A stretch of DNA of 64,000 nt from an uncultured Stenotrophomonas sp. (GTDB lineage: Bacteria > Pseudomonadota > Gammaproteobacteria > Xanthomonadales > Xanthomonadaceae): assembly GCA_913775725.1 (NCBI GenBank), contig CAJYNG010000015.1, positions 1-64,000 of the forward strand, given 5' to 3'. The translations under genes and the position numbers were made by a program. The notes below the pieces were generated by a model, which saw only the letters and a list, made by a program, of their open reading frames with translations, had not been told where the DNA came from and made no database searches. Below are positions 9,238-17,133 of the stretch, in pieces; the stretch's first letter is position 1, and each line of letters begins with the position of its first letter.

Positions 9238-9275
9238 GGGGACGGAAGCGATGGCTTCCGTCCCCTTCTTCTTTC
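9238..9275 (+). terminator. Rho-independent terminator of the smeU1VWU2X operon
   Basis: A perfect 12 bp stem (GGGGACGGAAGC with GCTTCCGTCCCC) around GATG is followed by TTCTTCTTTC, starting 7 bases after the smeX stop. Confidence 0.9.
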
Positions 9276-9398
9276 ATGGCCAAAGTTGGGCGGGTGCGGC
9301 GCGAGCCGTGCACGTGGTCACAGTCATGACGTTTCTGACTCTGCCGGAAGCCGTGTCCGCCGTGTAACTAGTGGGGCAGGCTCTTGGGAGGACAGACG

Positions 9399-9662
9399 AT
9401 GACCGACGACAAACGGGATACCCAGCGCATGCTGTTTGGTGATCCGGGGCCACCCGATGCCGGGCTGTCGGTGGCCGTTGTGGTGCTGCTGGTACTGGCG
9501 GCGATGGCTGCGGCGATCGGTTTCGTGCGTCTGCCGGATCCGATGCTGGGGCTGGGCCTGATCGGGATCGCCGTGTTTCTCGCTGTCGGTGCCCGCATCT
9601 GCCAGGCACGCAATCAGCACCAGGCACTGTACCGGTTGTTGTCACGGCAGCCGCCACCGTAG
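9399..9662 (+). CDS. Small two-helix membrane protein, unknown function
   Basis: This 87-residue protein starts at an ATG preceded by GGGAGGA at good spacing. After a hydrophilic N-terminus (MTDDKRDTQRM) it has two hydrophobic helices (about residues 24-43 and 48-66) joined by a short LPDP turn, then a basic tail. I recognise no family. It lies alone between the pump terminator and a convergent gene whose end is 20 bases away. Confidence 0.65.
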   Translation: MTDDKRDTQRMLFGDPGPPDAGLSVAVVVLLVLAAMAAAIGFVRLPDPMLGLGLIGIAVFLAVGARICQARNQHQALYRLLSRQPPP

Positions 9663-9681
9663 GCGCGGCTGCCGTGCAGGA

Positions 9682-10536
9682 TCATGGCGTGGGCCAGTCG
9701 AGTTCGACCACCAGCGGGAAATGATCCGACGGCAGCACACCGTCGATGCGCCGGTCATCGGTGAGGAAGCTGCGGGCATGGAAGCCGCGTACCAGCACCC
9801 AGTCCAGCTGCACGGTGGCCCTGCCGGTGAAGTCATGGAAGGTGGGGCGCGGGCCCTGCGGCGCCTTCACCTGGGTGCGCGTGTCCTGCAGCACGCGGGT
9901 GAACGCCTTGTAGGTGTCTCCGCCGGGTTCGCTGTTGAAGTCACCGGTCAACACCACCGGCAGATCAGCCGGCAGCGTCGCCAGGCGCTTTTCGATCAGT
10001 TCGGCACCCTTCACGCGGCGCGGCTCGTCCTCGTCGCGGTAGGGCAGGTGGGTATCCATGAAGTAGAAACGGCGACCATCGTCGAGGCGCCGGAACACGG
10101 CCCAGGTGACCATGCGGGGATACAGGTTGCCCCAGGTGATGCTGCCGGGCAGGTCCGGTGTATCGGACAGCCAGAAGTTGCCCGACTCTTCGATGGCCAG
10201 CACCTTGCTGTCGTAGAACACGCCCATGTGTTCATCGCCGCTGCCACCCCGGCGGCCCTCGCCGAACCAGCGGTAGCCGGGCAGGTGTTCGGTCAGGTAG
10301 TCGGCCTGTTCCTTCACCAGTTCCTGGGTGCCAATCACCGCCGGGTGCGCATCGAGGATGACCTTGACCATCGCGTCGCGGCGATCGGGCCAGCGCTTGC
10401 CCGGTTCGGTATCAGCCGGGGTGCGGACGTTGAACGACATCACCTTCAGTGGCGCCGGTGTAGCGGCCCAGGCGACGGCAGGCAGAGCAAGCGCCAACAG
10501 CGCACACAGCGCAGGGCGGCGGAAGCGCGACAACAT
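9682..10536 (-). CDS. Secreted endonuclease/exonuclease/phosphatase (EEP) family protein
   Basis: This is a metal-dependent phosphoesterase of the EEP fold. It has a signal peptide (LCALLALALPAVAWA) and then the family motifs: SFNVR, a GTQE metal-binding Glu, DTHL, the GDFNS pair and the terminal SDHFPL. Together these supply the metal ligands and catalytic His. Length (284 residues) suits the family. The export signal points to a periplasmic or extracellular enzyme acting on nucleic acid, lipid head groups or sugar phosphates; the substrate cannot be told. I chose MLSRF as the start since the signal peptide begins there. Confidence 0.8.
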   Translation of the reverse strand: MLSRFRRPALCALLALALPAVAWAATPAPLKVMSFNVRTPADTEPGKRWPDRRDAMVKVILDAHPAVIGTQELVKEQADYLTEHLPGYRWFGEGRRGGSGDEHMGVFYDSKVLAIEESGNFWLSDTPDLPGSITWGNLYPRMVTWAVFRRLDDGRRFYFMDTHLPYRDEDEPRRVKGAELIEKRLATLPADLPVVLTGDFNSEPGGDTYKAFTRVLQDTRTQVKAPQGPRPTFHDFTGRATVQLDWVLVRGFHARSFLTDDRRIDGVLPSDHFPLVVELDWPTP

Positions 10537-10660
10537 CGTGGAATCCCTCCATTCCATGAAAACGGTTTCACGGAGCATGCCATGGAAGACGAAGGCAGCG
10601 GTATGCCGGGATGGGCGGCTGGCCGGCTGGCCGGCTGGGCGTGCTGCGCCGTCTTTGCGA

Positions 10661-11365
10661 TCAGTCCTCGATCTCGCCGCGGCGGCTGGCGGCGCGAACC
10701 GCCTGCGCGGTGGTCGCTACACCCAGGCGCTGGCGTGCGCGTCGCAGGTGGTTTTCCACCGTGCGTGCGGAAAGCCCAAGCGTGGCGGCGATTTCTGCCT
10801 GCCGACGTCCGGCGGCCACCCAGCGCAGAACCTCGCGCTCGCGGGTGCTCAGCGCACTTCCTGACAGTTCCGCAGGGGACTCGGCCAGACGGCGCGCGGC
10901 ACGGAAGGCTGCGGTTGCAACAGCTTCCAGCTGCAGGCGCGCGCTGGGAGATGCATCGATCGAAGTCCCGGCAACGCTGATCGCGCCCTCCAGGCCGGTG
11001 GTACCGAACACCGGCACCTGCAGGCCATGCAGGCCTTCGCCACGCGGTTGCTTCACTACCTGATAGCGTTCGCCGCGCACGCCCTGGCGCTTGCTCCAGA
11101 AGAATGGCGCGTCGCTGTCCAGCACGTGGCGATTGACCGGGCAGGCGTGCAGGTAGCGGGCAAGGTCGGTGTCGCTGCCATCGCCGAACCAGTCGCCCTC
11201 GATCCAATACACGCGCTGCGTGCCGCGTTCCAGCCCGGTGCCAGTGGCGAACACCAGCACGCGGTCGTAGCCGAGGGGGGCCGCGATGCTGCGCAGGACC
11301 GCGCCCACTGCGGCGAGCGAGTGGGCGTGGTCCATTTCCAGCAACGCCTGTACCAGTGCGGTCAT
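10661..11365 (-). CDS. LuxR-type solo regulator with autoinducer-binding-like domain
   Basis: This 234-residue regulator has an N-terminal domain resembling the acyl-homoserine-lactone-binding fold (CPVNRHVLDSDAPFFW corresponds to the DPVVRH...FxW segment) and a C-terminal LuxR helix-turn-helix (LSTREREVLRWVAAG...EIAATLGLSARTVENHLRRARQRLG). No luxI-like synthase is visible in the window, so it is a solo. The normally invariant Asp before Pro is Cys here, which argues against ordinary AHL binding. It starts 5 bases after the hchA stop, so the two are probably co-transcribed. Confidence 0.78.
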   Translation of the reverse strand: MTALVQALLEMDHAHSLAAVGAVLRSIAAPLGYDRVLVFATGTGLERGTQRVYWIEGDWFGDGSDTDLARYLHACPVNRHVLDSDAPFFWSKRQGVRGERYQVVKQPRGEGLHGLQVPVFGTTGLEGAISVAGTSIDASPSARLQLEAVATAAFRAARRLAESPAELSGSALSTREREVLRWVAAGRRQAEIAATLGLSARTVENHLRRARQRLGVATTAQAVRAASRRGEIED

Positions 11366-11370
11366 CCGGA

Positions 11371-12243
11371 TCAGCGTCCGGCCAGTGCGTCGAGCAGGGT
11401 GCGCGCAGCCAGCTTGCCCAGCGCGTTGCCGGCCAGTGGGCTGTCGCCGGTCAGCAGCAGGCGGTCCTGCAGCACGCTGCCATCGATGCCGTCATTGACG
11501 ATCTGCACGCCCTGCTGTGCCAGGCGCTCACCGAAGAACCACGGCAGTTGCCCGGGCATGTAGCCGATCTCCGGTGTCTGCCGGTCCATCGCATCGGGGA
11601 AGGCACAGATCCGGTAGCCGCGGAACAGCGAACCACCATCAGCCTCGTCGACGCCCGCGGCCAGCAACGCGGCCGGACCGTGGCAGAGGGTGATGATGTG
11701 GCGTTGCTCGGCCATCGCCCAGTGCAGGACCGACTTCACGGCGCGGCTCTGCGGCAGGCCGATCAGCGCACCATGGCCACCGGGAATGAACACGGCCGCG
11801 TAGTCCGAATCCGCAGCGAGGCTGGCAACCACCTCGTCCAGCGGCAGCGGCTGGCGGAAGCGTTCTTCATAACGCGCGTACAGTCCTCCGATTTCCTTGT
11901 CCTCCTGCGGGAACGCCCACCACTCGAACTTGGCGGCGTTGCCGGACAGCGTGGCCACATCGATGTCGAAGCCGGCCTTGTCCAGGTGGTACATCGGCAG
12001 CAGCGTTTCCACCGGATGGTTGCCGGTGGAGAACAGGTGGCCATTGGCGGTGGGCAGGTAGCGCTCGTCGGCGGCGATCATCAGCACCTTCCAGCGGCCA
12101 TCGCGGCGCGCATCCGGGTAGTCGGCGCCGGCAAGGTTGCTCTTGGGCGAGGTGAACTGCGACAGCGAGTAGGGCGACGGGAAGAAGGCATCGCGCTCGG
12201 CCGGGTCGGGACTGGGCTGGCGGCTGGGCTCTTGGGTGTTCAT
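11371..12243 (-). CDS. hchA: Hsp31-type chaperone / glyoxalase III (HchA)
   Basis: This is a DJ-1/PfpI superfamily protein of 290 residues matching HchA across its length. The nucleophile-elbow Cys is residue 187 in ITLCHGP, with the supporting Glu at about 79 (HPVET) and an FIPGGHG loop. HchA acts as a holding chaperone and converts methylglyoxal to lactate without glutathione; a role in repairing glycated protein or nucleotides has also been claimed. The strong GGAGG just upstream supports this ATG. It leads a two-gene unit with the LuxR solo and is divergent from the peptide-P450 unit. Confidence 0.92.
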   Translation of the reverse strand: MNTQEPSRQPSPDPAERDAFFPSPYSLSQFTSPKSNLAGADYPDARRDGRWKVLMIAADERYLPTANGHLFSTGNHPVETLLPMYHLDKAGFDIDVATLSGNAAKFEWWAFPQEDKEIGGLYARYEERFRQPLPLDEVVASLAADSDYAAVFIPGGHGALIGLPQSRAVKSVLHWAMAEQRHIITLCHGPAALLAAGVDEADGGSLFRGYRICAFPDAMDRQTPEIGYMPGQLPWFFGERLAQQGVQIVNDGIDGSVLQDRLLLTGDSPLAGNALGKLAARTLLDALAGR

Positions 12244-12358
12244 GCGGACCTCCGTTGGGGGAATGGTGAGCCCAGCATAGGAGGCCGGGTGCGCAGGCGC
12301 GATGAGGGATTCCCCTCAATCGACCGCCCGCGGATGTTGCGTCGCGCCACCGGGTCGG

Positions 12359-12411
12359 TTGGACAGCGGGATTATGTCGTGCTATCTAGCCGGTGCCGGG
12401 ATAATCCCGGC
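12359..12411 (+). promoter_or_regulatory. Promoter and palindromic operator ahead of the peptide-P450 unit
   Basis: TTGGAC (12359-12364) and TATCTA (12383-12388), 18 bases apart, form a reasonable sigma-70 promoter. Just past it, at 12395-12411, lies a perfect 17 bp palindrome (GCCGGGAT-A-ATCCCGGC) overlapping the expected start of transcription, as an operator would. It lies 30 bases ahead of the small ORF. The binding protein is unknown; the LuxR solo beyond hchA is one candidate. Confidence 0.5.
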
Positions 12412-12440
12412 ATAACCACACAGCAAGCAAAGGAATGAAA

Positions 12441-12539
12441 ATGAAAAGATTCGCCCGAGCATTGCGCGTCACTCTGAATATCCATCCGAACGAGAAGAGC
12501 AGTGTGTGGAATACCTGGCCGCTCTGGGTCGAGTTCTGA
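12441..12539 (+). CDS. Candidate RiPP precursor peptide with Trp-rich C-terminus
   Basis: This is a 32-residue ORF. It starts MKRFARALRV, a basic amphipathic leader-like stretch, and ends WNTWPLWVEF with three Trp at i, i+3, i+6 and a terminal Phe. AAAGGA lies 6 bases before the ATG at 12441; another in-frame ATG at 12435 is too close to that site. A promoter lies upstream and a P450 gene starts 84 bases downstream. Small peptides with aromatic cores beside a P450 are the pattern of P450-crosslinked ribosomal peptides (biarylitide, cittilin and tryptorubin types). The alternative is a Trp-sensing attenuator leader; the Trp codons are spaced rather than tandem, which favours the precursor reading. 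Function is inference. Confidence 0.6.
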   Translation: MKRFARALRVTLNIHPNEKSSVWNTWPLWVEF

Positions 12540-12543
12540 TCCT

Positions 12544-12604
12544 GCGGGGCAACCCCGCGATTGAGCGGTAGCAAGACGAAGGGACTCGTCTTTCGAGTCC
12601 CTTC
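12544..12604 (+). other. Two RNA hairpins between peptide and P450
   Basis: A 6 bp GC stem with loop CAA (12544-12558) is followed by a perfect 11 bp stem, GAAGGGACTCG with CGAGTCCCTTC (12578-12604). No T-run follows the second. Strong hairpins between a precursor gene and its enzyme gene commonly set unequal expression; attenuation is the alternative. Confidence 0.6.
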
Positions 12605-12622
12605 CTGCCGGAGACGCACTGC

Positions 12623-13846
12623 ATGCAAGGGATGTCGAATGAAGGCAGCGGCATTGCTGCCGAGCGCCTGGCTGCGCGCGTGGAGCGCGAAGGACCGGTG
12701 CTGAAACTGGAAACTGGCGGTGTCGGGGTGTTCTGCCCGGAGCTGGCCGGCAAGGTCGACAAGGAGAATTCCGAGCACCTGTTCGTGGTCGAGTCGCTGG
12801 CCGACCTGTTCCGCCGGCACGAACGCGTGCGCTGGACCGAAGTACGCAGTCTGATCGCCACCCGCAGCGCCGAGCTCACCGGGGTGCAGACCCTGGAGGC
12901 GCTGCAGTCGCGCATGCGGCAGGCATTGAACGCACTGTGCGGGCGCGAGCTGGATGCCACGCCAGCTGTGTGGAAGGTGATGGCGCATCCGCTGGTGCCG
13001 CTGGTGATCGACGGGCTCGACGCGCGCGGCAACGCGGCCATCGAACGTGCCCTGCATCTGCGCTACACCACCCAGGTCGAGCAGGTCATCCATCGGCGCC
13101 ATCTGTTGCGGAACTTCCTTATCGGTCGTGGCGAATCGCGGGCGATTGCAACCGAGCTCAAGCGCAGGGTCCGCAGCGGACGTTCGGCGCTGGACTACGC
13201 GCAGTCATTGCTGACCCTGCGCGAGCGCATCGGCCTGGACAAGGTTACCTACCTGGTCACCGTGCAGCTGATCGCCATTTCCGGCGTGCCCGGCATGATG
13301 GCCGCCTGCCTGCTGCTGGCGATGCAGATGCATCCACAATGGCGCCAGCGCATCGAGGAGGAATTCGCGCCGCTCTCGGATGCGGAGATCCACGCGCTGC
13401 CGATGGCCAGGATTCCCTGCACCATGCGTTTCCTGAAGGAAGTGATGCGGTTGTACTCCACACCCTTCAACAACCGGCGCGTGGCCGCCTGCGATCTGCA
13501 GGTGGAAGGGCAGGCTATTGCCGAAGGCACCGTGTTCGAGTTGAGCTCGTTCATCCAGCATCGCTCGGCGAAGTACTGGGATGACCCGTTGCAGTTCGAT
13601 CCCGATCGCTGGCTGCCCGAGCGGCGCAAGCGCACCGCCGGCATCTATGTGCCTTATGGCTTCCCGACGCGCTCCTGCGTTGGATCGGCGGTGGGCAACG
13701 CGCAACTGGTACTGCTGTGTGCGTTGCTGGCACGCGAATTCCGTTTCACCCCCAGCGCCGACTACCGGCCCGAGGTGCGCATGGAGGGCTTCGCGATCCC
13801 GGCGGCGCTGCATGGCACGTTCTCGCGTCGCACGGCGATTGCCTGA
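12623..13846 (+). CDS. Divergent cytochrome P450, candidate peptide macrocyclase
   Basis: This 407-residue protein has P450 hallmarks in the C-terminal half: ExxR as EVMR (Glu273, Arg276), FDPDRWLP near 325-332, and the heme loop YGFPTRSCVG with ligand Cys352. The heme loop has Pro where the second Gly is usual. The I-helix (about 215-230, reading AISGVPGMMAA) lacks the acid-alcohol pair that normally delivers protons to oxygen, and the first 200 residues match no P450 I recognise. Such variants often do oxidative coupling rather than hydroxylation. It follows the Trp-rich peptide on the same strand. No ferredoxin or reductase gene is adjacent, so electrons must come from elsewhere. GGAG lies about 10 bases before the start. 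Confidence 0.82.
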   Translation: MQGMSNEGSGIAAERLAARVEREGPVLKLETGGVGVFCPELAGKVDKENSEHLFVVESLADLFRRHERVRWTEVRSLIATRSAELTGVQTLEALQSRMRQALNALCGRELDATPAVWKVMAHPLVPLVIDGLDARGNAAIERALHLRYTTQVEQVIHRRHLLRNFLIGRGESRAIATELKRRVRSGRSALDYAQSLLTLRERIGLDKVTYLVTVQLIAISGVPGMMAACLLLAMQMHPQWRQRIEEEFAPLSDAEIHALPMARIPCTMRFLKEVMRLYSTPFNNRRVAACDLQVEGQAIAEGTVFELSSFIQHRSAKYWDDPLQFDPDRWLPERRKRTAGIYVPYGFPTRSCVGSAVGNAQLVLLCALLAREFRFTPSADYRPEVRMEGFAIPAALHGTFSRRTAIA

Positions 13847-13864
13847 TCTGCCGGGGCCGGCGGC

Positions 13865-15880
13865 TTACTTTTCCGTTCGCCCGTGTTCCTGCATGTCCTC
13901 ATGCAGGATCCGGCGCAGCTCGACGATGGCCGGCGTGGCTTCCTGCACGCTGTGCCCGGATACGATCACCTTCTCCGACTCGGCGCGCGGCAGGTGCGAA
14001 CTCCAGTAGGGCACCAGCCCGTCGTCAGTCTTCTCCAGCGGTCCATCGGCCTTGGCGCGCGCGATGATCGAGTGGTAGTGGACCTTCGGCGACATCGGCA
14101 GGTCGGCCACGGCGCGGACGAAAGGATCGTCCTTGTCCAGGTTCTGGATGCTGTTCATCTGATAGCCGTGCTTGCCGTCATTGCGATCGATCTGACCGTC
14201 GTTGGCGATGGTGGCGACGTCTTCCAGTACGGTCAGGGGCAACCGCACCAGGCGTCCGATCCAACGGCCCAGGCGGGTACCTGCCACGTCGGTACCGCGG
14301 TGCGGGGTGGCAATGAACACCACGCGCGATACTTCCGGTTCCGGCAGGAAGGTCAGTACCGGTGCGCCTTTGGTGCGCAGCAGTTCGCGCTGTGCCGGCG
14401 TCATCTGCGCAGTCGCCAGCAGGGTGTCCACCAGGTGATCGCCGGAAGAGGAGATCATCAGCCGTGCGATCACGCCGCCCATGCTGTGCCCCACCAGCAC
14501 CATGTCATGCGAGGCCTGCGCCTTGCCGCTGGGGTCGAAATGCTTGAACACCTCGGCCAGCGTATGACGCATCGCATCGTGGCTCATCGCGATGGGCATG
14601 TTGGTCGGGTAGTAGAACTGCCAGATCTGGAAATCCTGGCGGATCTCGTCGTCACGCATCAGCTCGTTGGCGACGTTGACCCAGGCTTCCGGGCTGCTGG
14701 CCAGGCCATGGATCATCAGCAGCACGCGGCGCTTCGGGTCGTAGGGCTGCATCATGTACAGATGCGGCGTTTCGATGCCGCCCTTGCCGCCGAACAGCGA
14801 GCGCAGCGACTGGTGGCTGAAGTTGGAGCGGGCCAGCCACAGCGCATAGCCAGCGGTGAAATTCGCGGCCAGCGGCACTTCCTGTCCGTGCAGGGTGACT
14901 TCCGTGACCTGGTAGGGATCGTGGATTTCCAGTGCCGGCTCGTCGTCGTGCAGCACTTCCCAGAGGTTCTTTCCAGAGAAGCGAAGCAGCACTGTCATCG
15001 ACGGCGACGGCATCTCGCTCCAGCTCTGCTGCGGCGAAGCGGTGGGCCGCGTAGCAGGCGTCGCTGCCGGCGTGGACGTGGTGCTGGCCGGATCGTCCAT
15101 CACCGCCACCAGTTCGGCACCGAATCCATCGCGGCGATGCACGCTGCGCAGCGTGCCGGTGAACGACAGCAATGCGGCGGGGACCAGTTCGGTCGGCGTT
15201 CGTGTGTCCAACGGCGATGCATCGGCGGACGGCGTCAGCACGAAGGTCCAGCGGCCCAGCGTCAGGTGGCTGGCATCGTTGCGGACGCGCCCCGTTGCGT
15301 ACGCGTTGTACAACTGAACCGAGGCTTCCTGCACGGCCAGGTTGTAGTAGTCGCGCACCTGGGTCTGGCGGTCTTCGAAGCCACGCTGGTTGGCCGTGCG
15401 CTCGGTGAAGAACAGATAGGCATAGGCCTGGCGTGCAACCTGCATCCATGCATCCAGGCGCGGCTGGAAGTCGGCATCCAGTTCGGTGATTGCGGTCTTG
15501 GCACGGCCCGAGGTGGAGTACTCGCGTTTGGGAGAGGGCAGGGCCATTGCGTACTGCACACACAACTCGGCCAGGCTCGACCGCTTGTCTTCCTCGCGCA
15601 CCACGATGCTGGCTTCCATCGCCTCGATGCAGGGCAGGCCCGGCTTGGCACAGACGCCTTCATCGAGCCCGGCCACGCGCAGCGTTTCCGTCGTCGCCGA
15701 GCTGAGCTTGCCGGTGGTGAGAATGTCACCGCGCTTGAGCGCGATGTACTGGCCGGGCGTGACCGAGGCGACCTGCACCGACGGCCCGAACTGGCGCAAC
15801 GTGGCACAGCCGCCCAAGGTGAGCAGCACGGTGATGATGAGGGTCGTGCGGCCGATGAAGCCCAAGCCCGTGGTAGCCAT
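13865..15880 (-). CDS. Lipoprotein alpha/beta hydrolase (lipase/esterase-like)
   Basis: This 671-residue protein has a lipoprotein signal (LLTLGGC). The first 370 residues have no domain I recognise and include a Thr/Pro/Ala-rich linker near 265-285. The C-terminal half is an alpha/beta hydrolase: LLMIHGLASSPEAW (oxyanion HG), nucleophile elbow GHSMGG, an acid in the 550-620 region and a His in SGHSVQEATP near the end. Probable activity is lipase or esterase at the cell envelope. It ends 18 bases from the convergent P450, so it is a separate unit. Confidence 0.8.
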   Translation of the reverse strand: MATTGLGFIGRTTLIITVLLTLGGCATLRQFGPSVQVASVTPGQYIALKRGDILTTGKLSSATTETLRVAGLDEGVCAKPGLPCIEAMEASIVVREEDKRSSLAELCVQYAMALPSPKREYSTSGRAKTAITELDADFQPRLDAWMQVARQAYAYLFFTERTANQRGFEDRQTQVRDYYNLAVQEASVQLYNAYATGRVRNDASHLTLGRWTFVLTPSADASPLDTRTPTELVPAALLSFTGTLRSVHRRDGFGAELVAVMDDPASTTSTPAATPATRPTASPQQSWSEMPSPSMTVLLRFSGKNLWEVLHDDEPALEIHDPYQVTEVTLHGQEVPLAANFTAGYALWLARSNFSHQSLRSLFGGKGGIETPHLYMMQPYDPKRRVLLMIHGLASSPEAWVNVANELMRDDEIRQDFQIWQFYYPTNMPIAMSHDAMRHTLAEVFKHFDPSGKAQASHDMVLVGHSMGGVIARLMISSSGDHLVDTLLATAQMTPAQRELLRTKGAPVLTFLPEPEVSRVVFIATPHRGTDVAGTRLGRWIGRLVRLPLTVLEDVATIANDGQIDRNDGKHGYQMNSIQNLDKDDPFVRAVADLPMSPKVHYHSIIARAKADGPLEKTDDGLVPYWSSHLPRAESEKVIVSGHSVQEATPAIVELRRILHEDMQEHGRTEK

Positions 15881-16033
15881 ACGATCCTCCTGCGCGGTGG
15901 CGCCACTCTAGCGGTCGGCATGTCAAAGCGGAAGATACCGGGCGGTCGGTTTGTGCCGTGAAACCCCTGCCATGCAAGCGATTCAGGCATTGCCGTGTGA
16001 CACTGGGGTGAATGGGCGAATGCAGGGACTGCG

Positions 16034-16495
16034 ATGCGCTGGCTTGAGACCCGTGTTCCACCGCCGCTGGTGATGCTCCTGTGTGGCGCCATCGGCTACC
16101 TGGCAAGCCGTCTGGCAGCGGCACCGCTGGTGCCGCTGCCGATGCCGGCATCGCTGGCCGGTGGGTTGGTGGCCATCGGCTTAACGTTGAACCTGCTGCC
16201 GAAGCTGGCTTTCCGTCGCGCGCGTACCACGGTGAACCCGCTGCGCCCCGCAGTGGCGAGCGCGCTGGTCACGCAGGGTGTGTACCGTTACACGCGCAAT
16301 CCGATGTATCTGGGCCAGGCCACGGTGCTGGCAGGCGTCATGTTGTATCTGCGGAGCCCGGTCGCGTTGCTGGCTGTCCCGCTGTTCGTGCTGTACATCA
16401 CGCGGCTGCAGATCGTGCCGGAAGAGCGGGCGCTGTCGGCCCGCTTTCCCGAGGCATACACCGCCTTCCGTCAGCGAGTACGACGCTGGCTGTAG
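16034..16495 (+). CDS. Isoprenylcysteine methyltransferase-like membrane protein
   Basis: This 153-residue integral membrane protein has three to four hydrophobic helices and the ICMT/PEMT signature: GVYRYTRNPMYLG followed by PEERALSARFPEAYTAFRQRVRRWL, where the Glu-Glu and terminal Arg/Trp stretch bind S-adenosylmethionine. The bacterial substrate is unknown. It stands alone, with no co-directional neighbour. Confidence 0.75.
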   Translation: MRWLETRVPPPLVMLLCGAIGYLASRLAAAPLVPLPMPASLAGGLVAIGLTLNLLPKLAFRRARTTVNPLRPAVASALVTQGVYRYTRNPMYLGQATVLAGVMLYLRSPVALLAVPLFVLYITRLQIVPEERALSARFPEAYTAFRQRVRRWL

Positions 16496-16509
16496 CGCGG
16501 ATCAGTCCA

Positions 16510-16986
16510 CTACTGCGTGATCTGGCACTTCACCGCAGCGGAATAGCCCTCATAGTCGTCACCCGCGATGACGTGCAGGGTGTGGCGCTTGTCGATGCGC
16601 TTCACGTACGAGGGCTCTTCGGTGTTGGCGTATTCGTTGACCGTGGTCACCGACCAGGTCCTGGCGAGGTGCTTGGGATCGACACCGTTCAGATACACGA
16701 AGATGCTCTTCTCACCTTCGGCGACATTCACATCGGCATTGGTGACGGTACCGCCGAACAGGGCGACCGGCGTGGTTTCCGGCTCGAACGTGCCGCCGGG
16801 CTTCCTGGCCAGGCCGGCGGCCTGCAGGGCATCGATGGCCTCGGCTTCGCTGAAGTTGGAACCTGCCTTGCAGGCCAGCAGGGCTTCCAGCGTCGCGGTG
16901 CCGGTGGGGGCGATGGCGGCATGGGCTGTGGCGCCCGCGGAGAGCGTGGCCAATGCCAGGACCAATATGCCGGCTTGGGAGTTCAT
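16510..16986 (-). CDS. Secreted protein of unknown function
   Basis: This 158-residue protein has a clear signal peptide (ILVLALATLSAGATAHA). The mature part has two Cys far apart (LLACKAGS and AVKCQITQ), which could form a disulphide. I recognise no domain. It is convergent with the methyltransferase-like gene, with only 14 bases between. Confidence 0.65.
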   Translation of the reverse strand: MNSQAGILVLALATLSAGATAHAAIAPTGTATLEALLACKAGSNFSEAEAIDALQAAGLARKPGGTFEPETTPVALFGGTVTNADVNVAEGEKSIFVYLNGVDPKHLARTWSVTTVNEYANTEEPSYVKRIDKRHTLHVIAGDDYEGYSAAVKCQITQ

Positions 16987-17133
16987 TGCAGATCCTTCTG
17001 TTCGTGACGGAGCGGGGCACCCGGTGGGGCGCGCACGCGATGATTATGAGCCGAAGCAGGTGTCACGAACGTGTACGAAGCGAATGCGTGCTTGAACGGC
17101 GCAGCGACCCTGCTGGGCCGCTGCGCCATGCCA

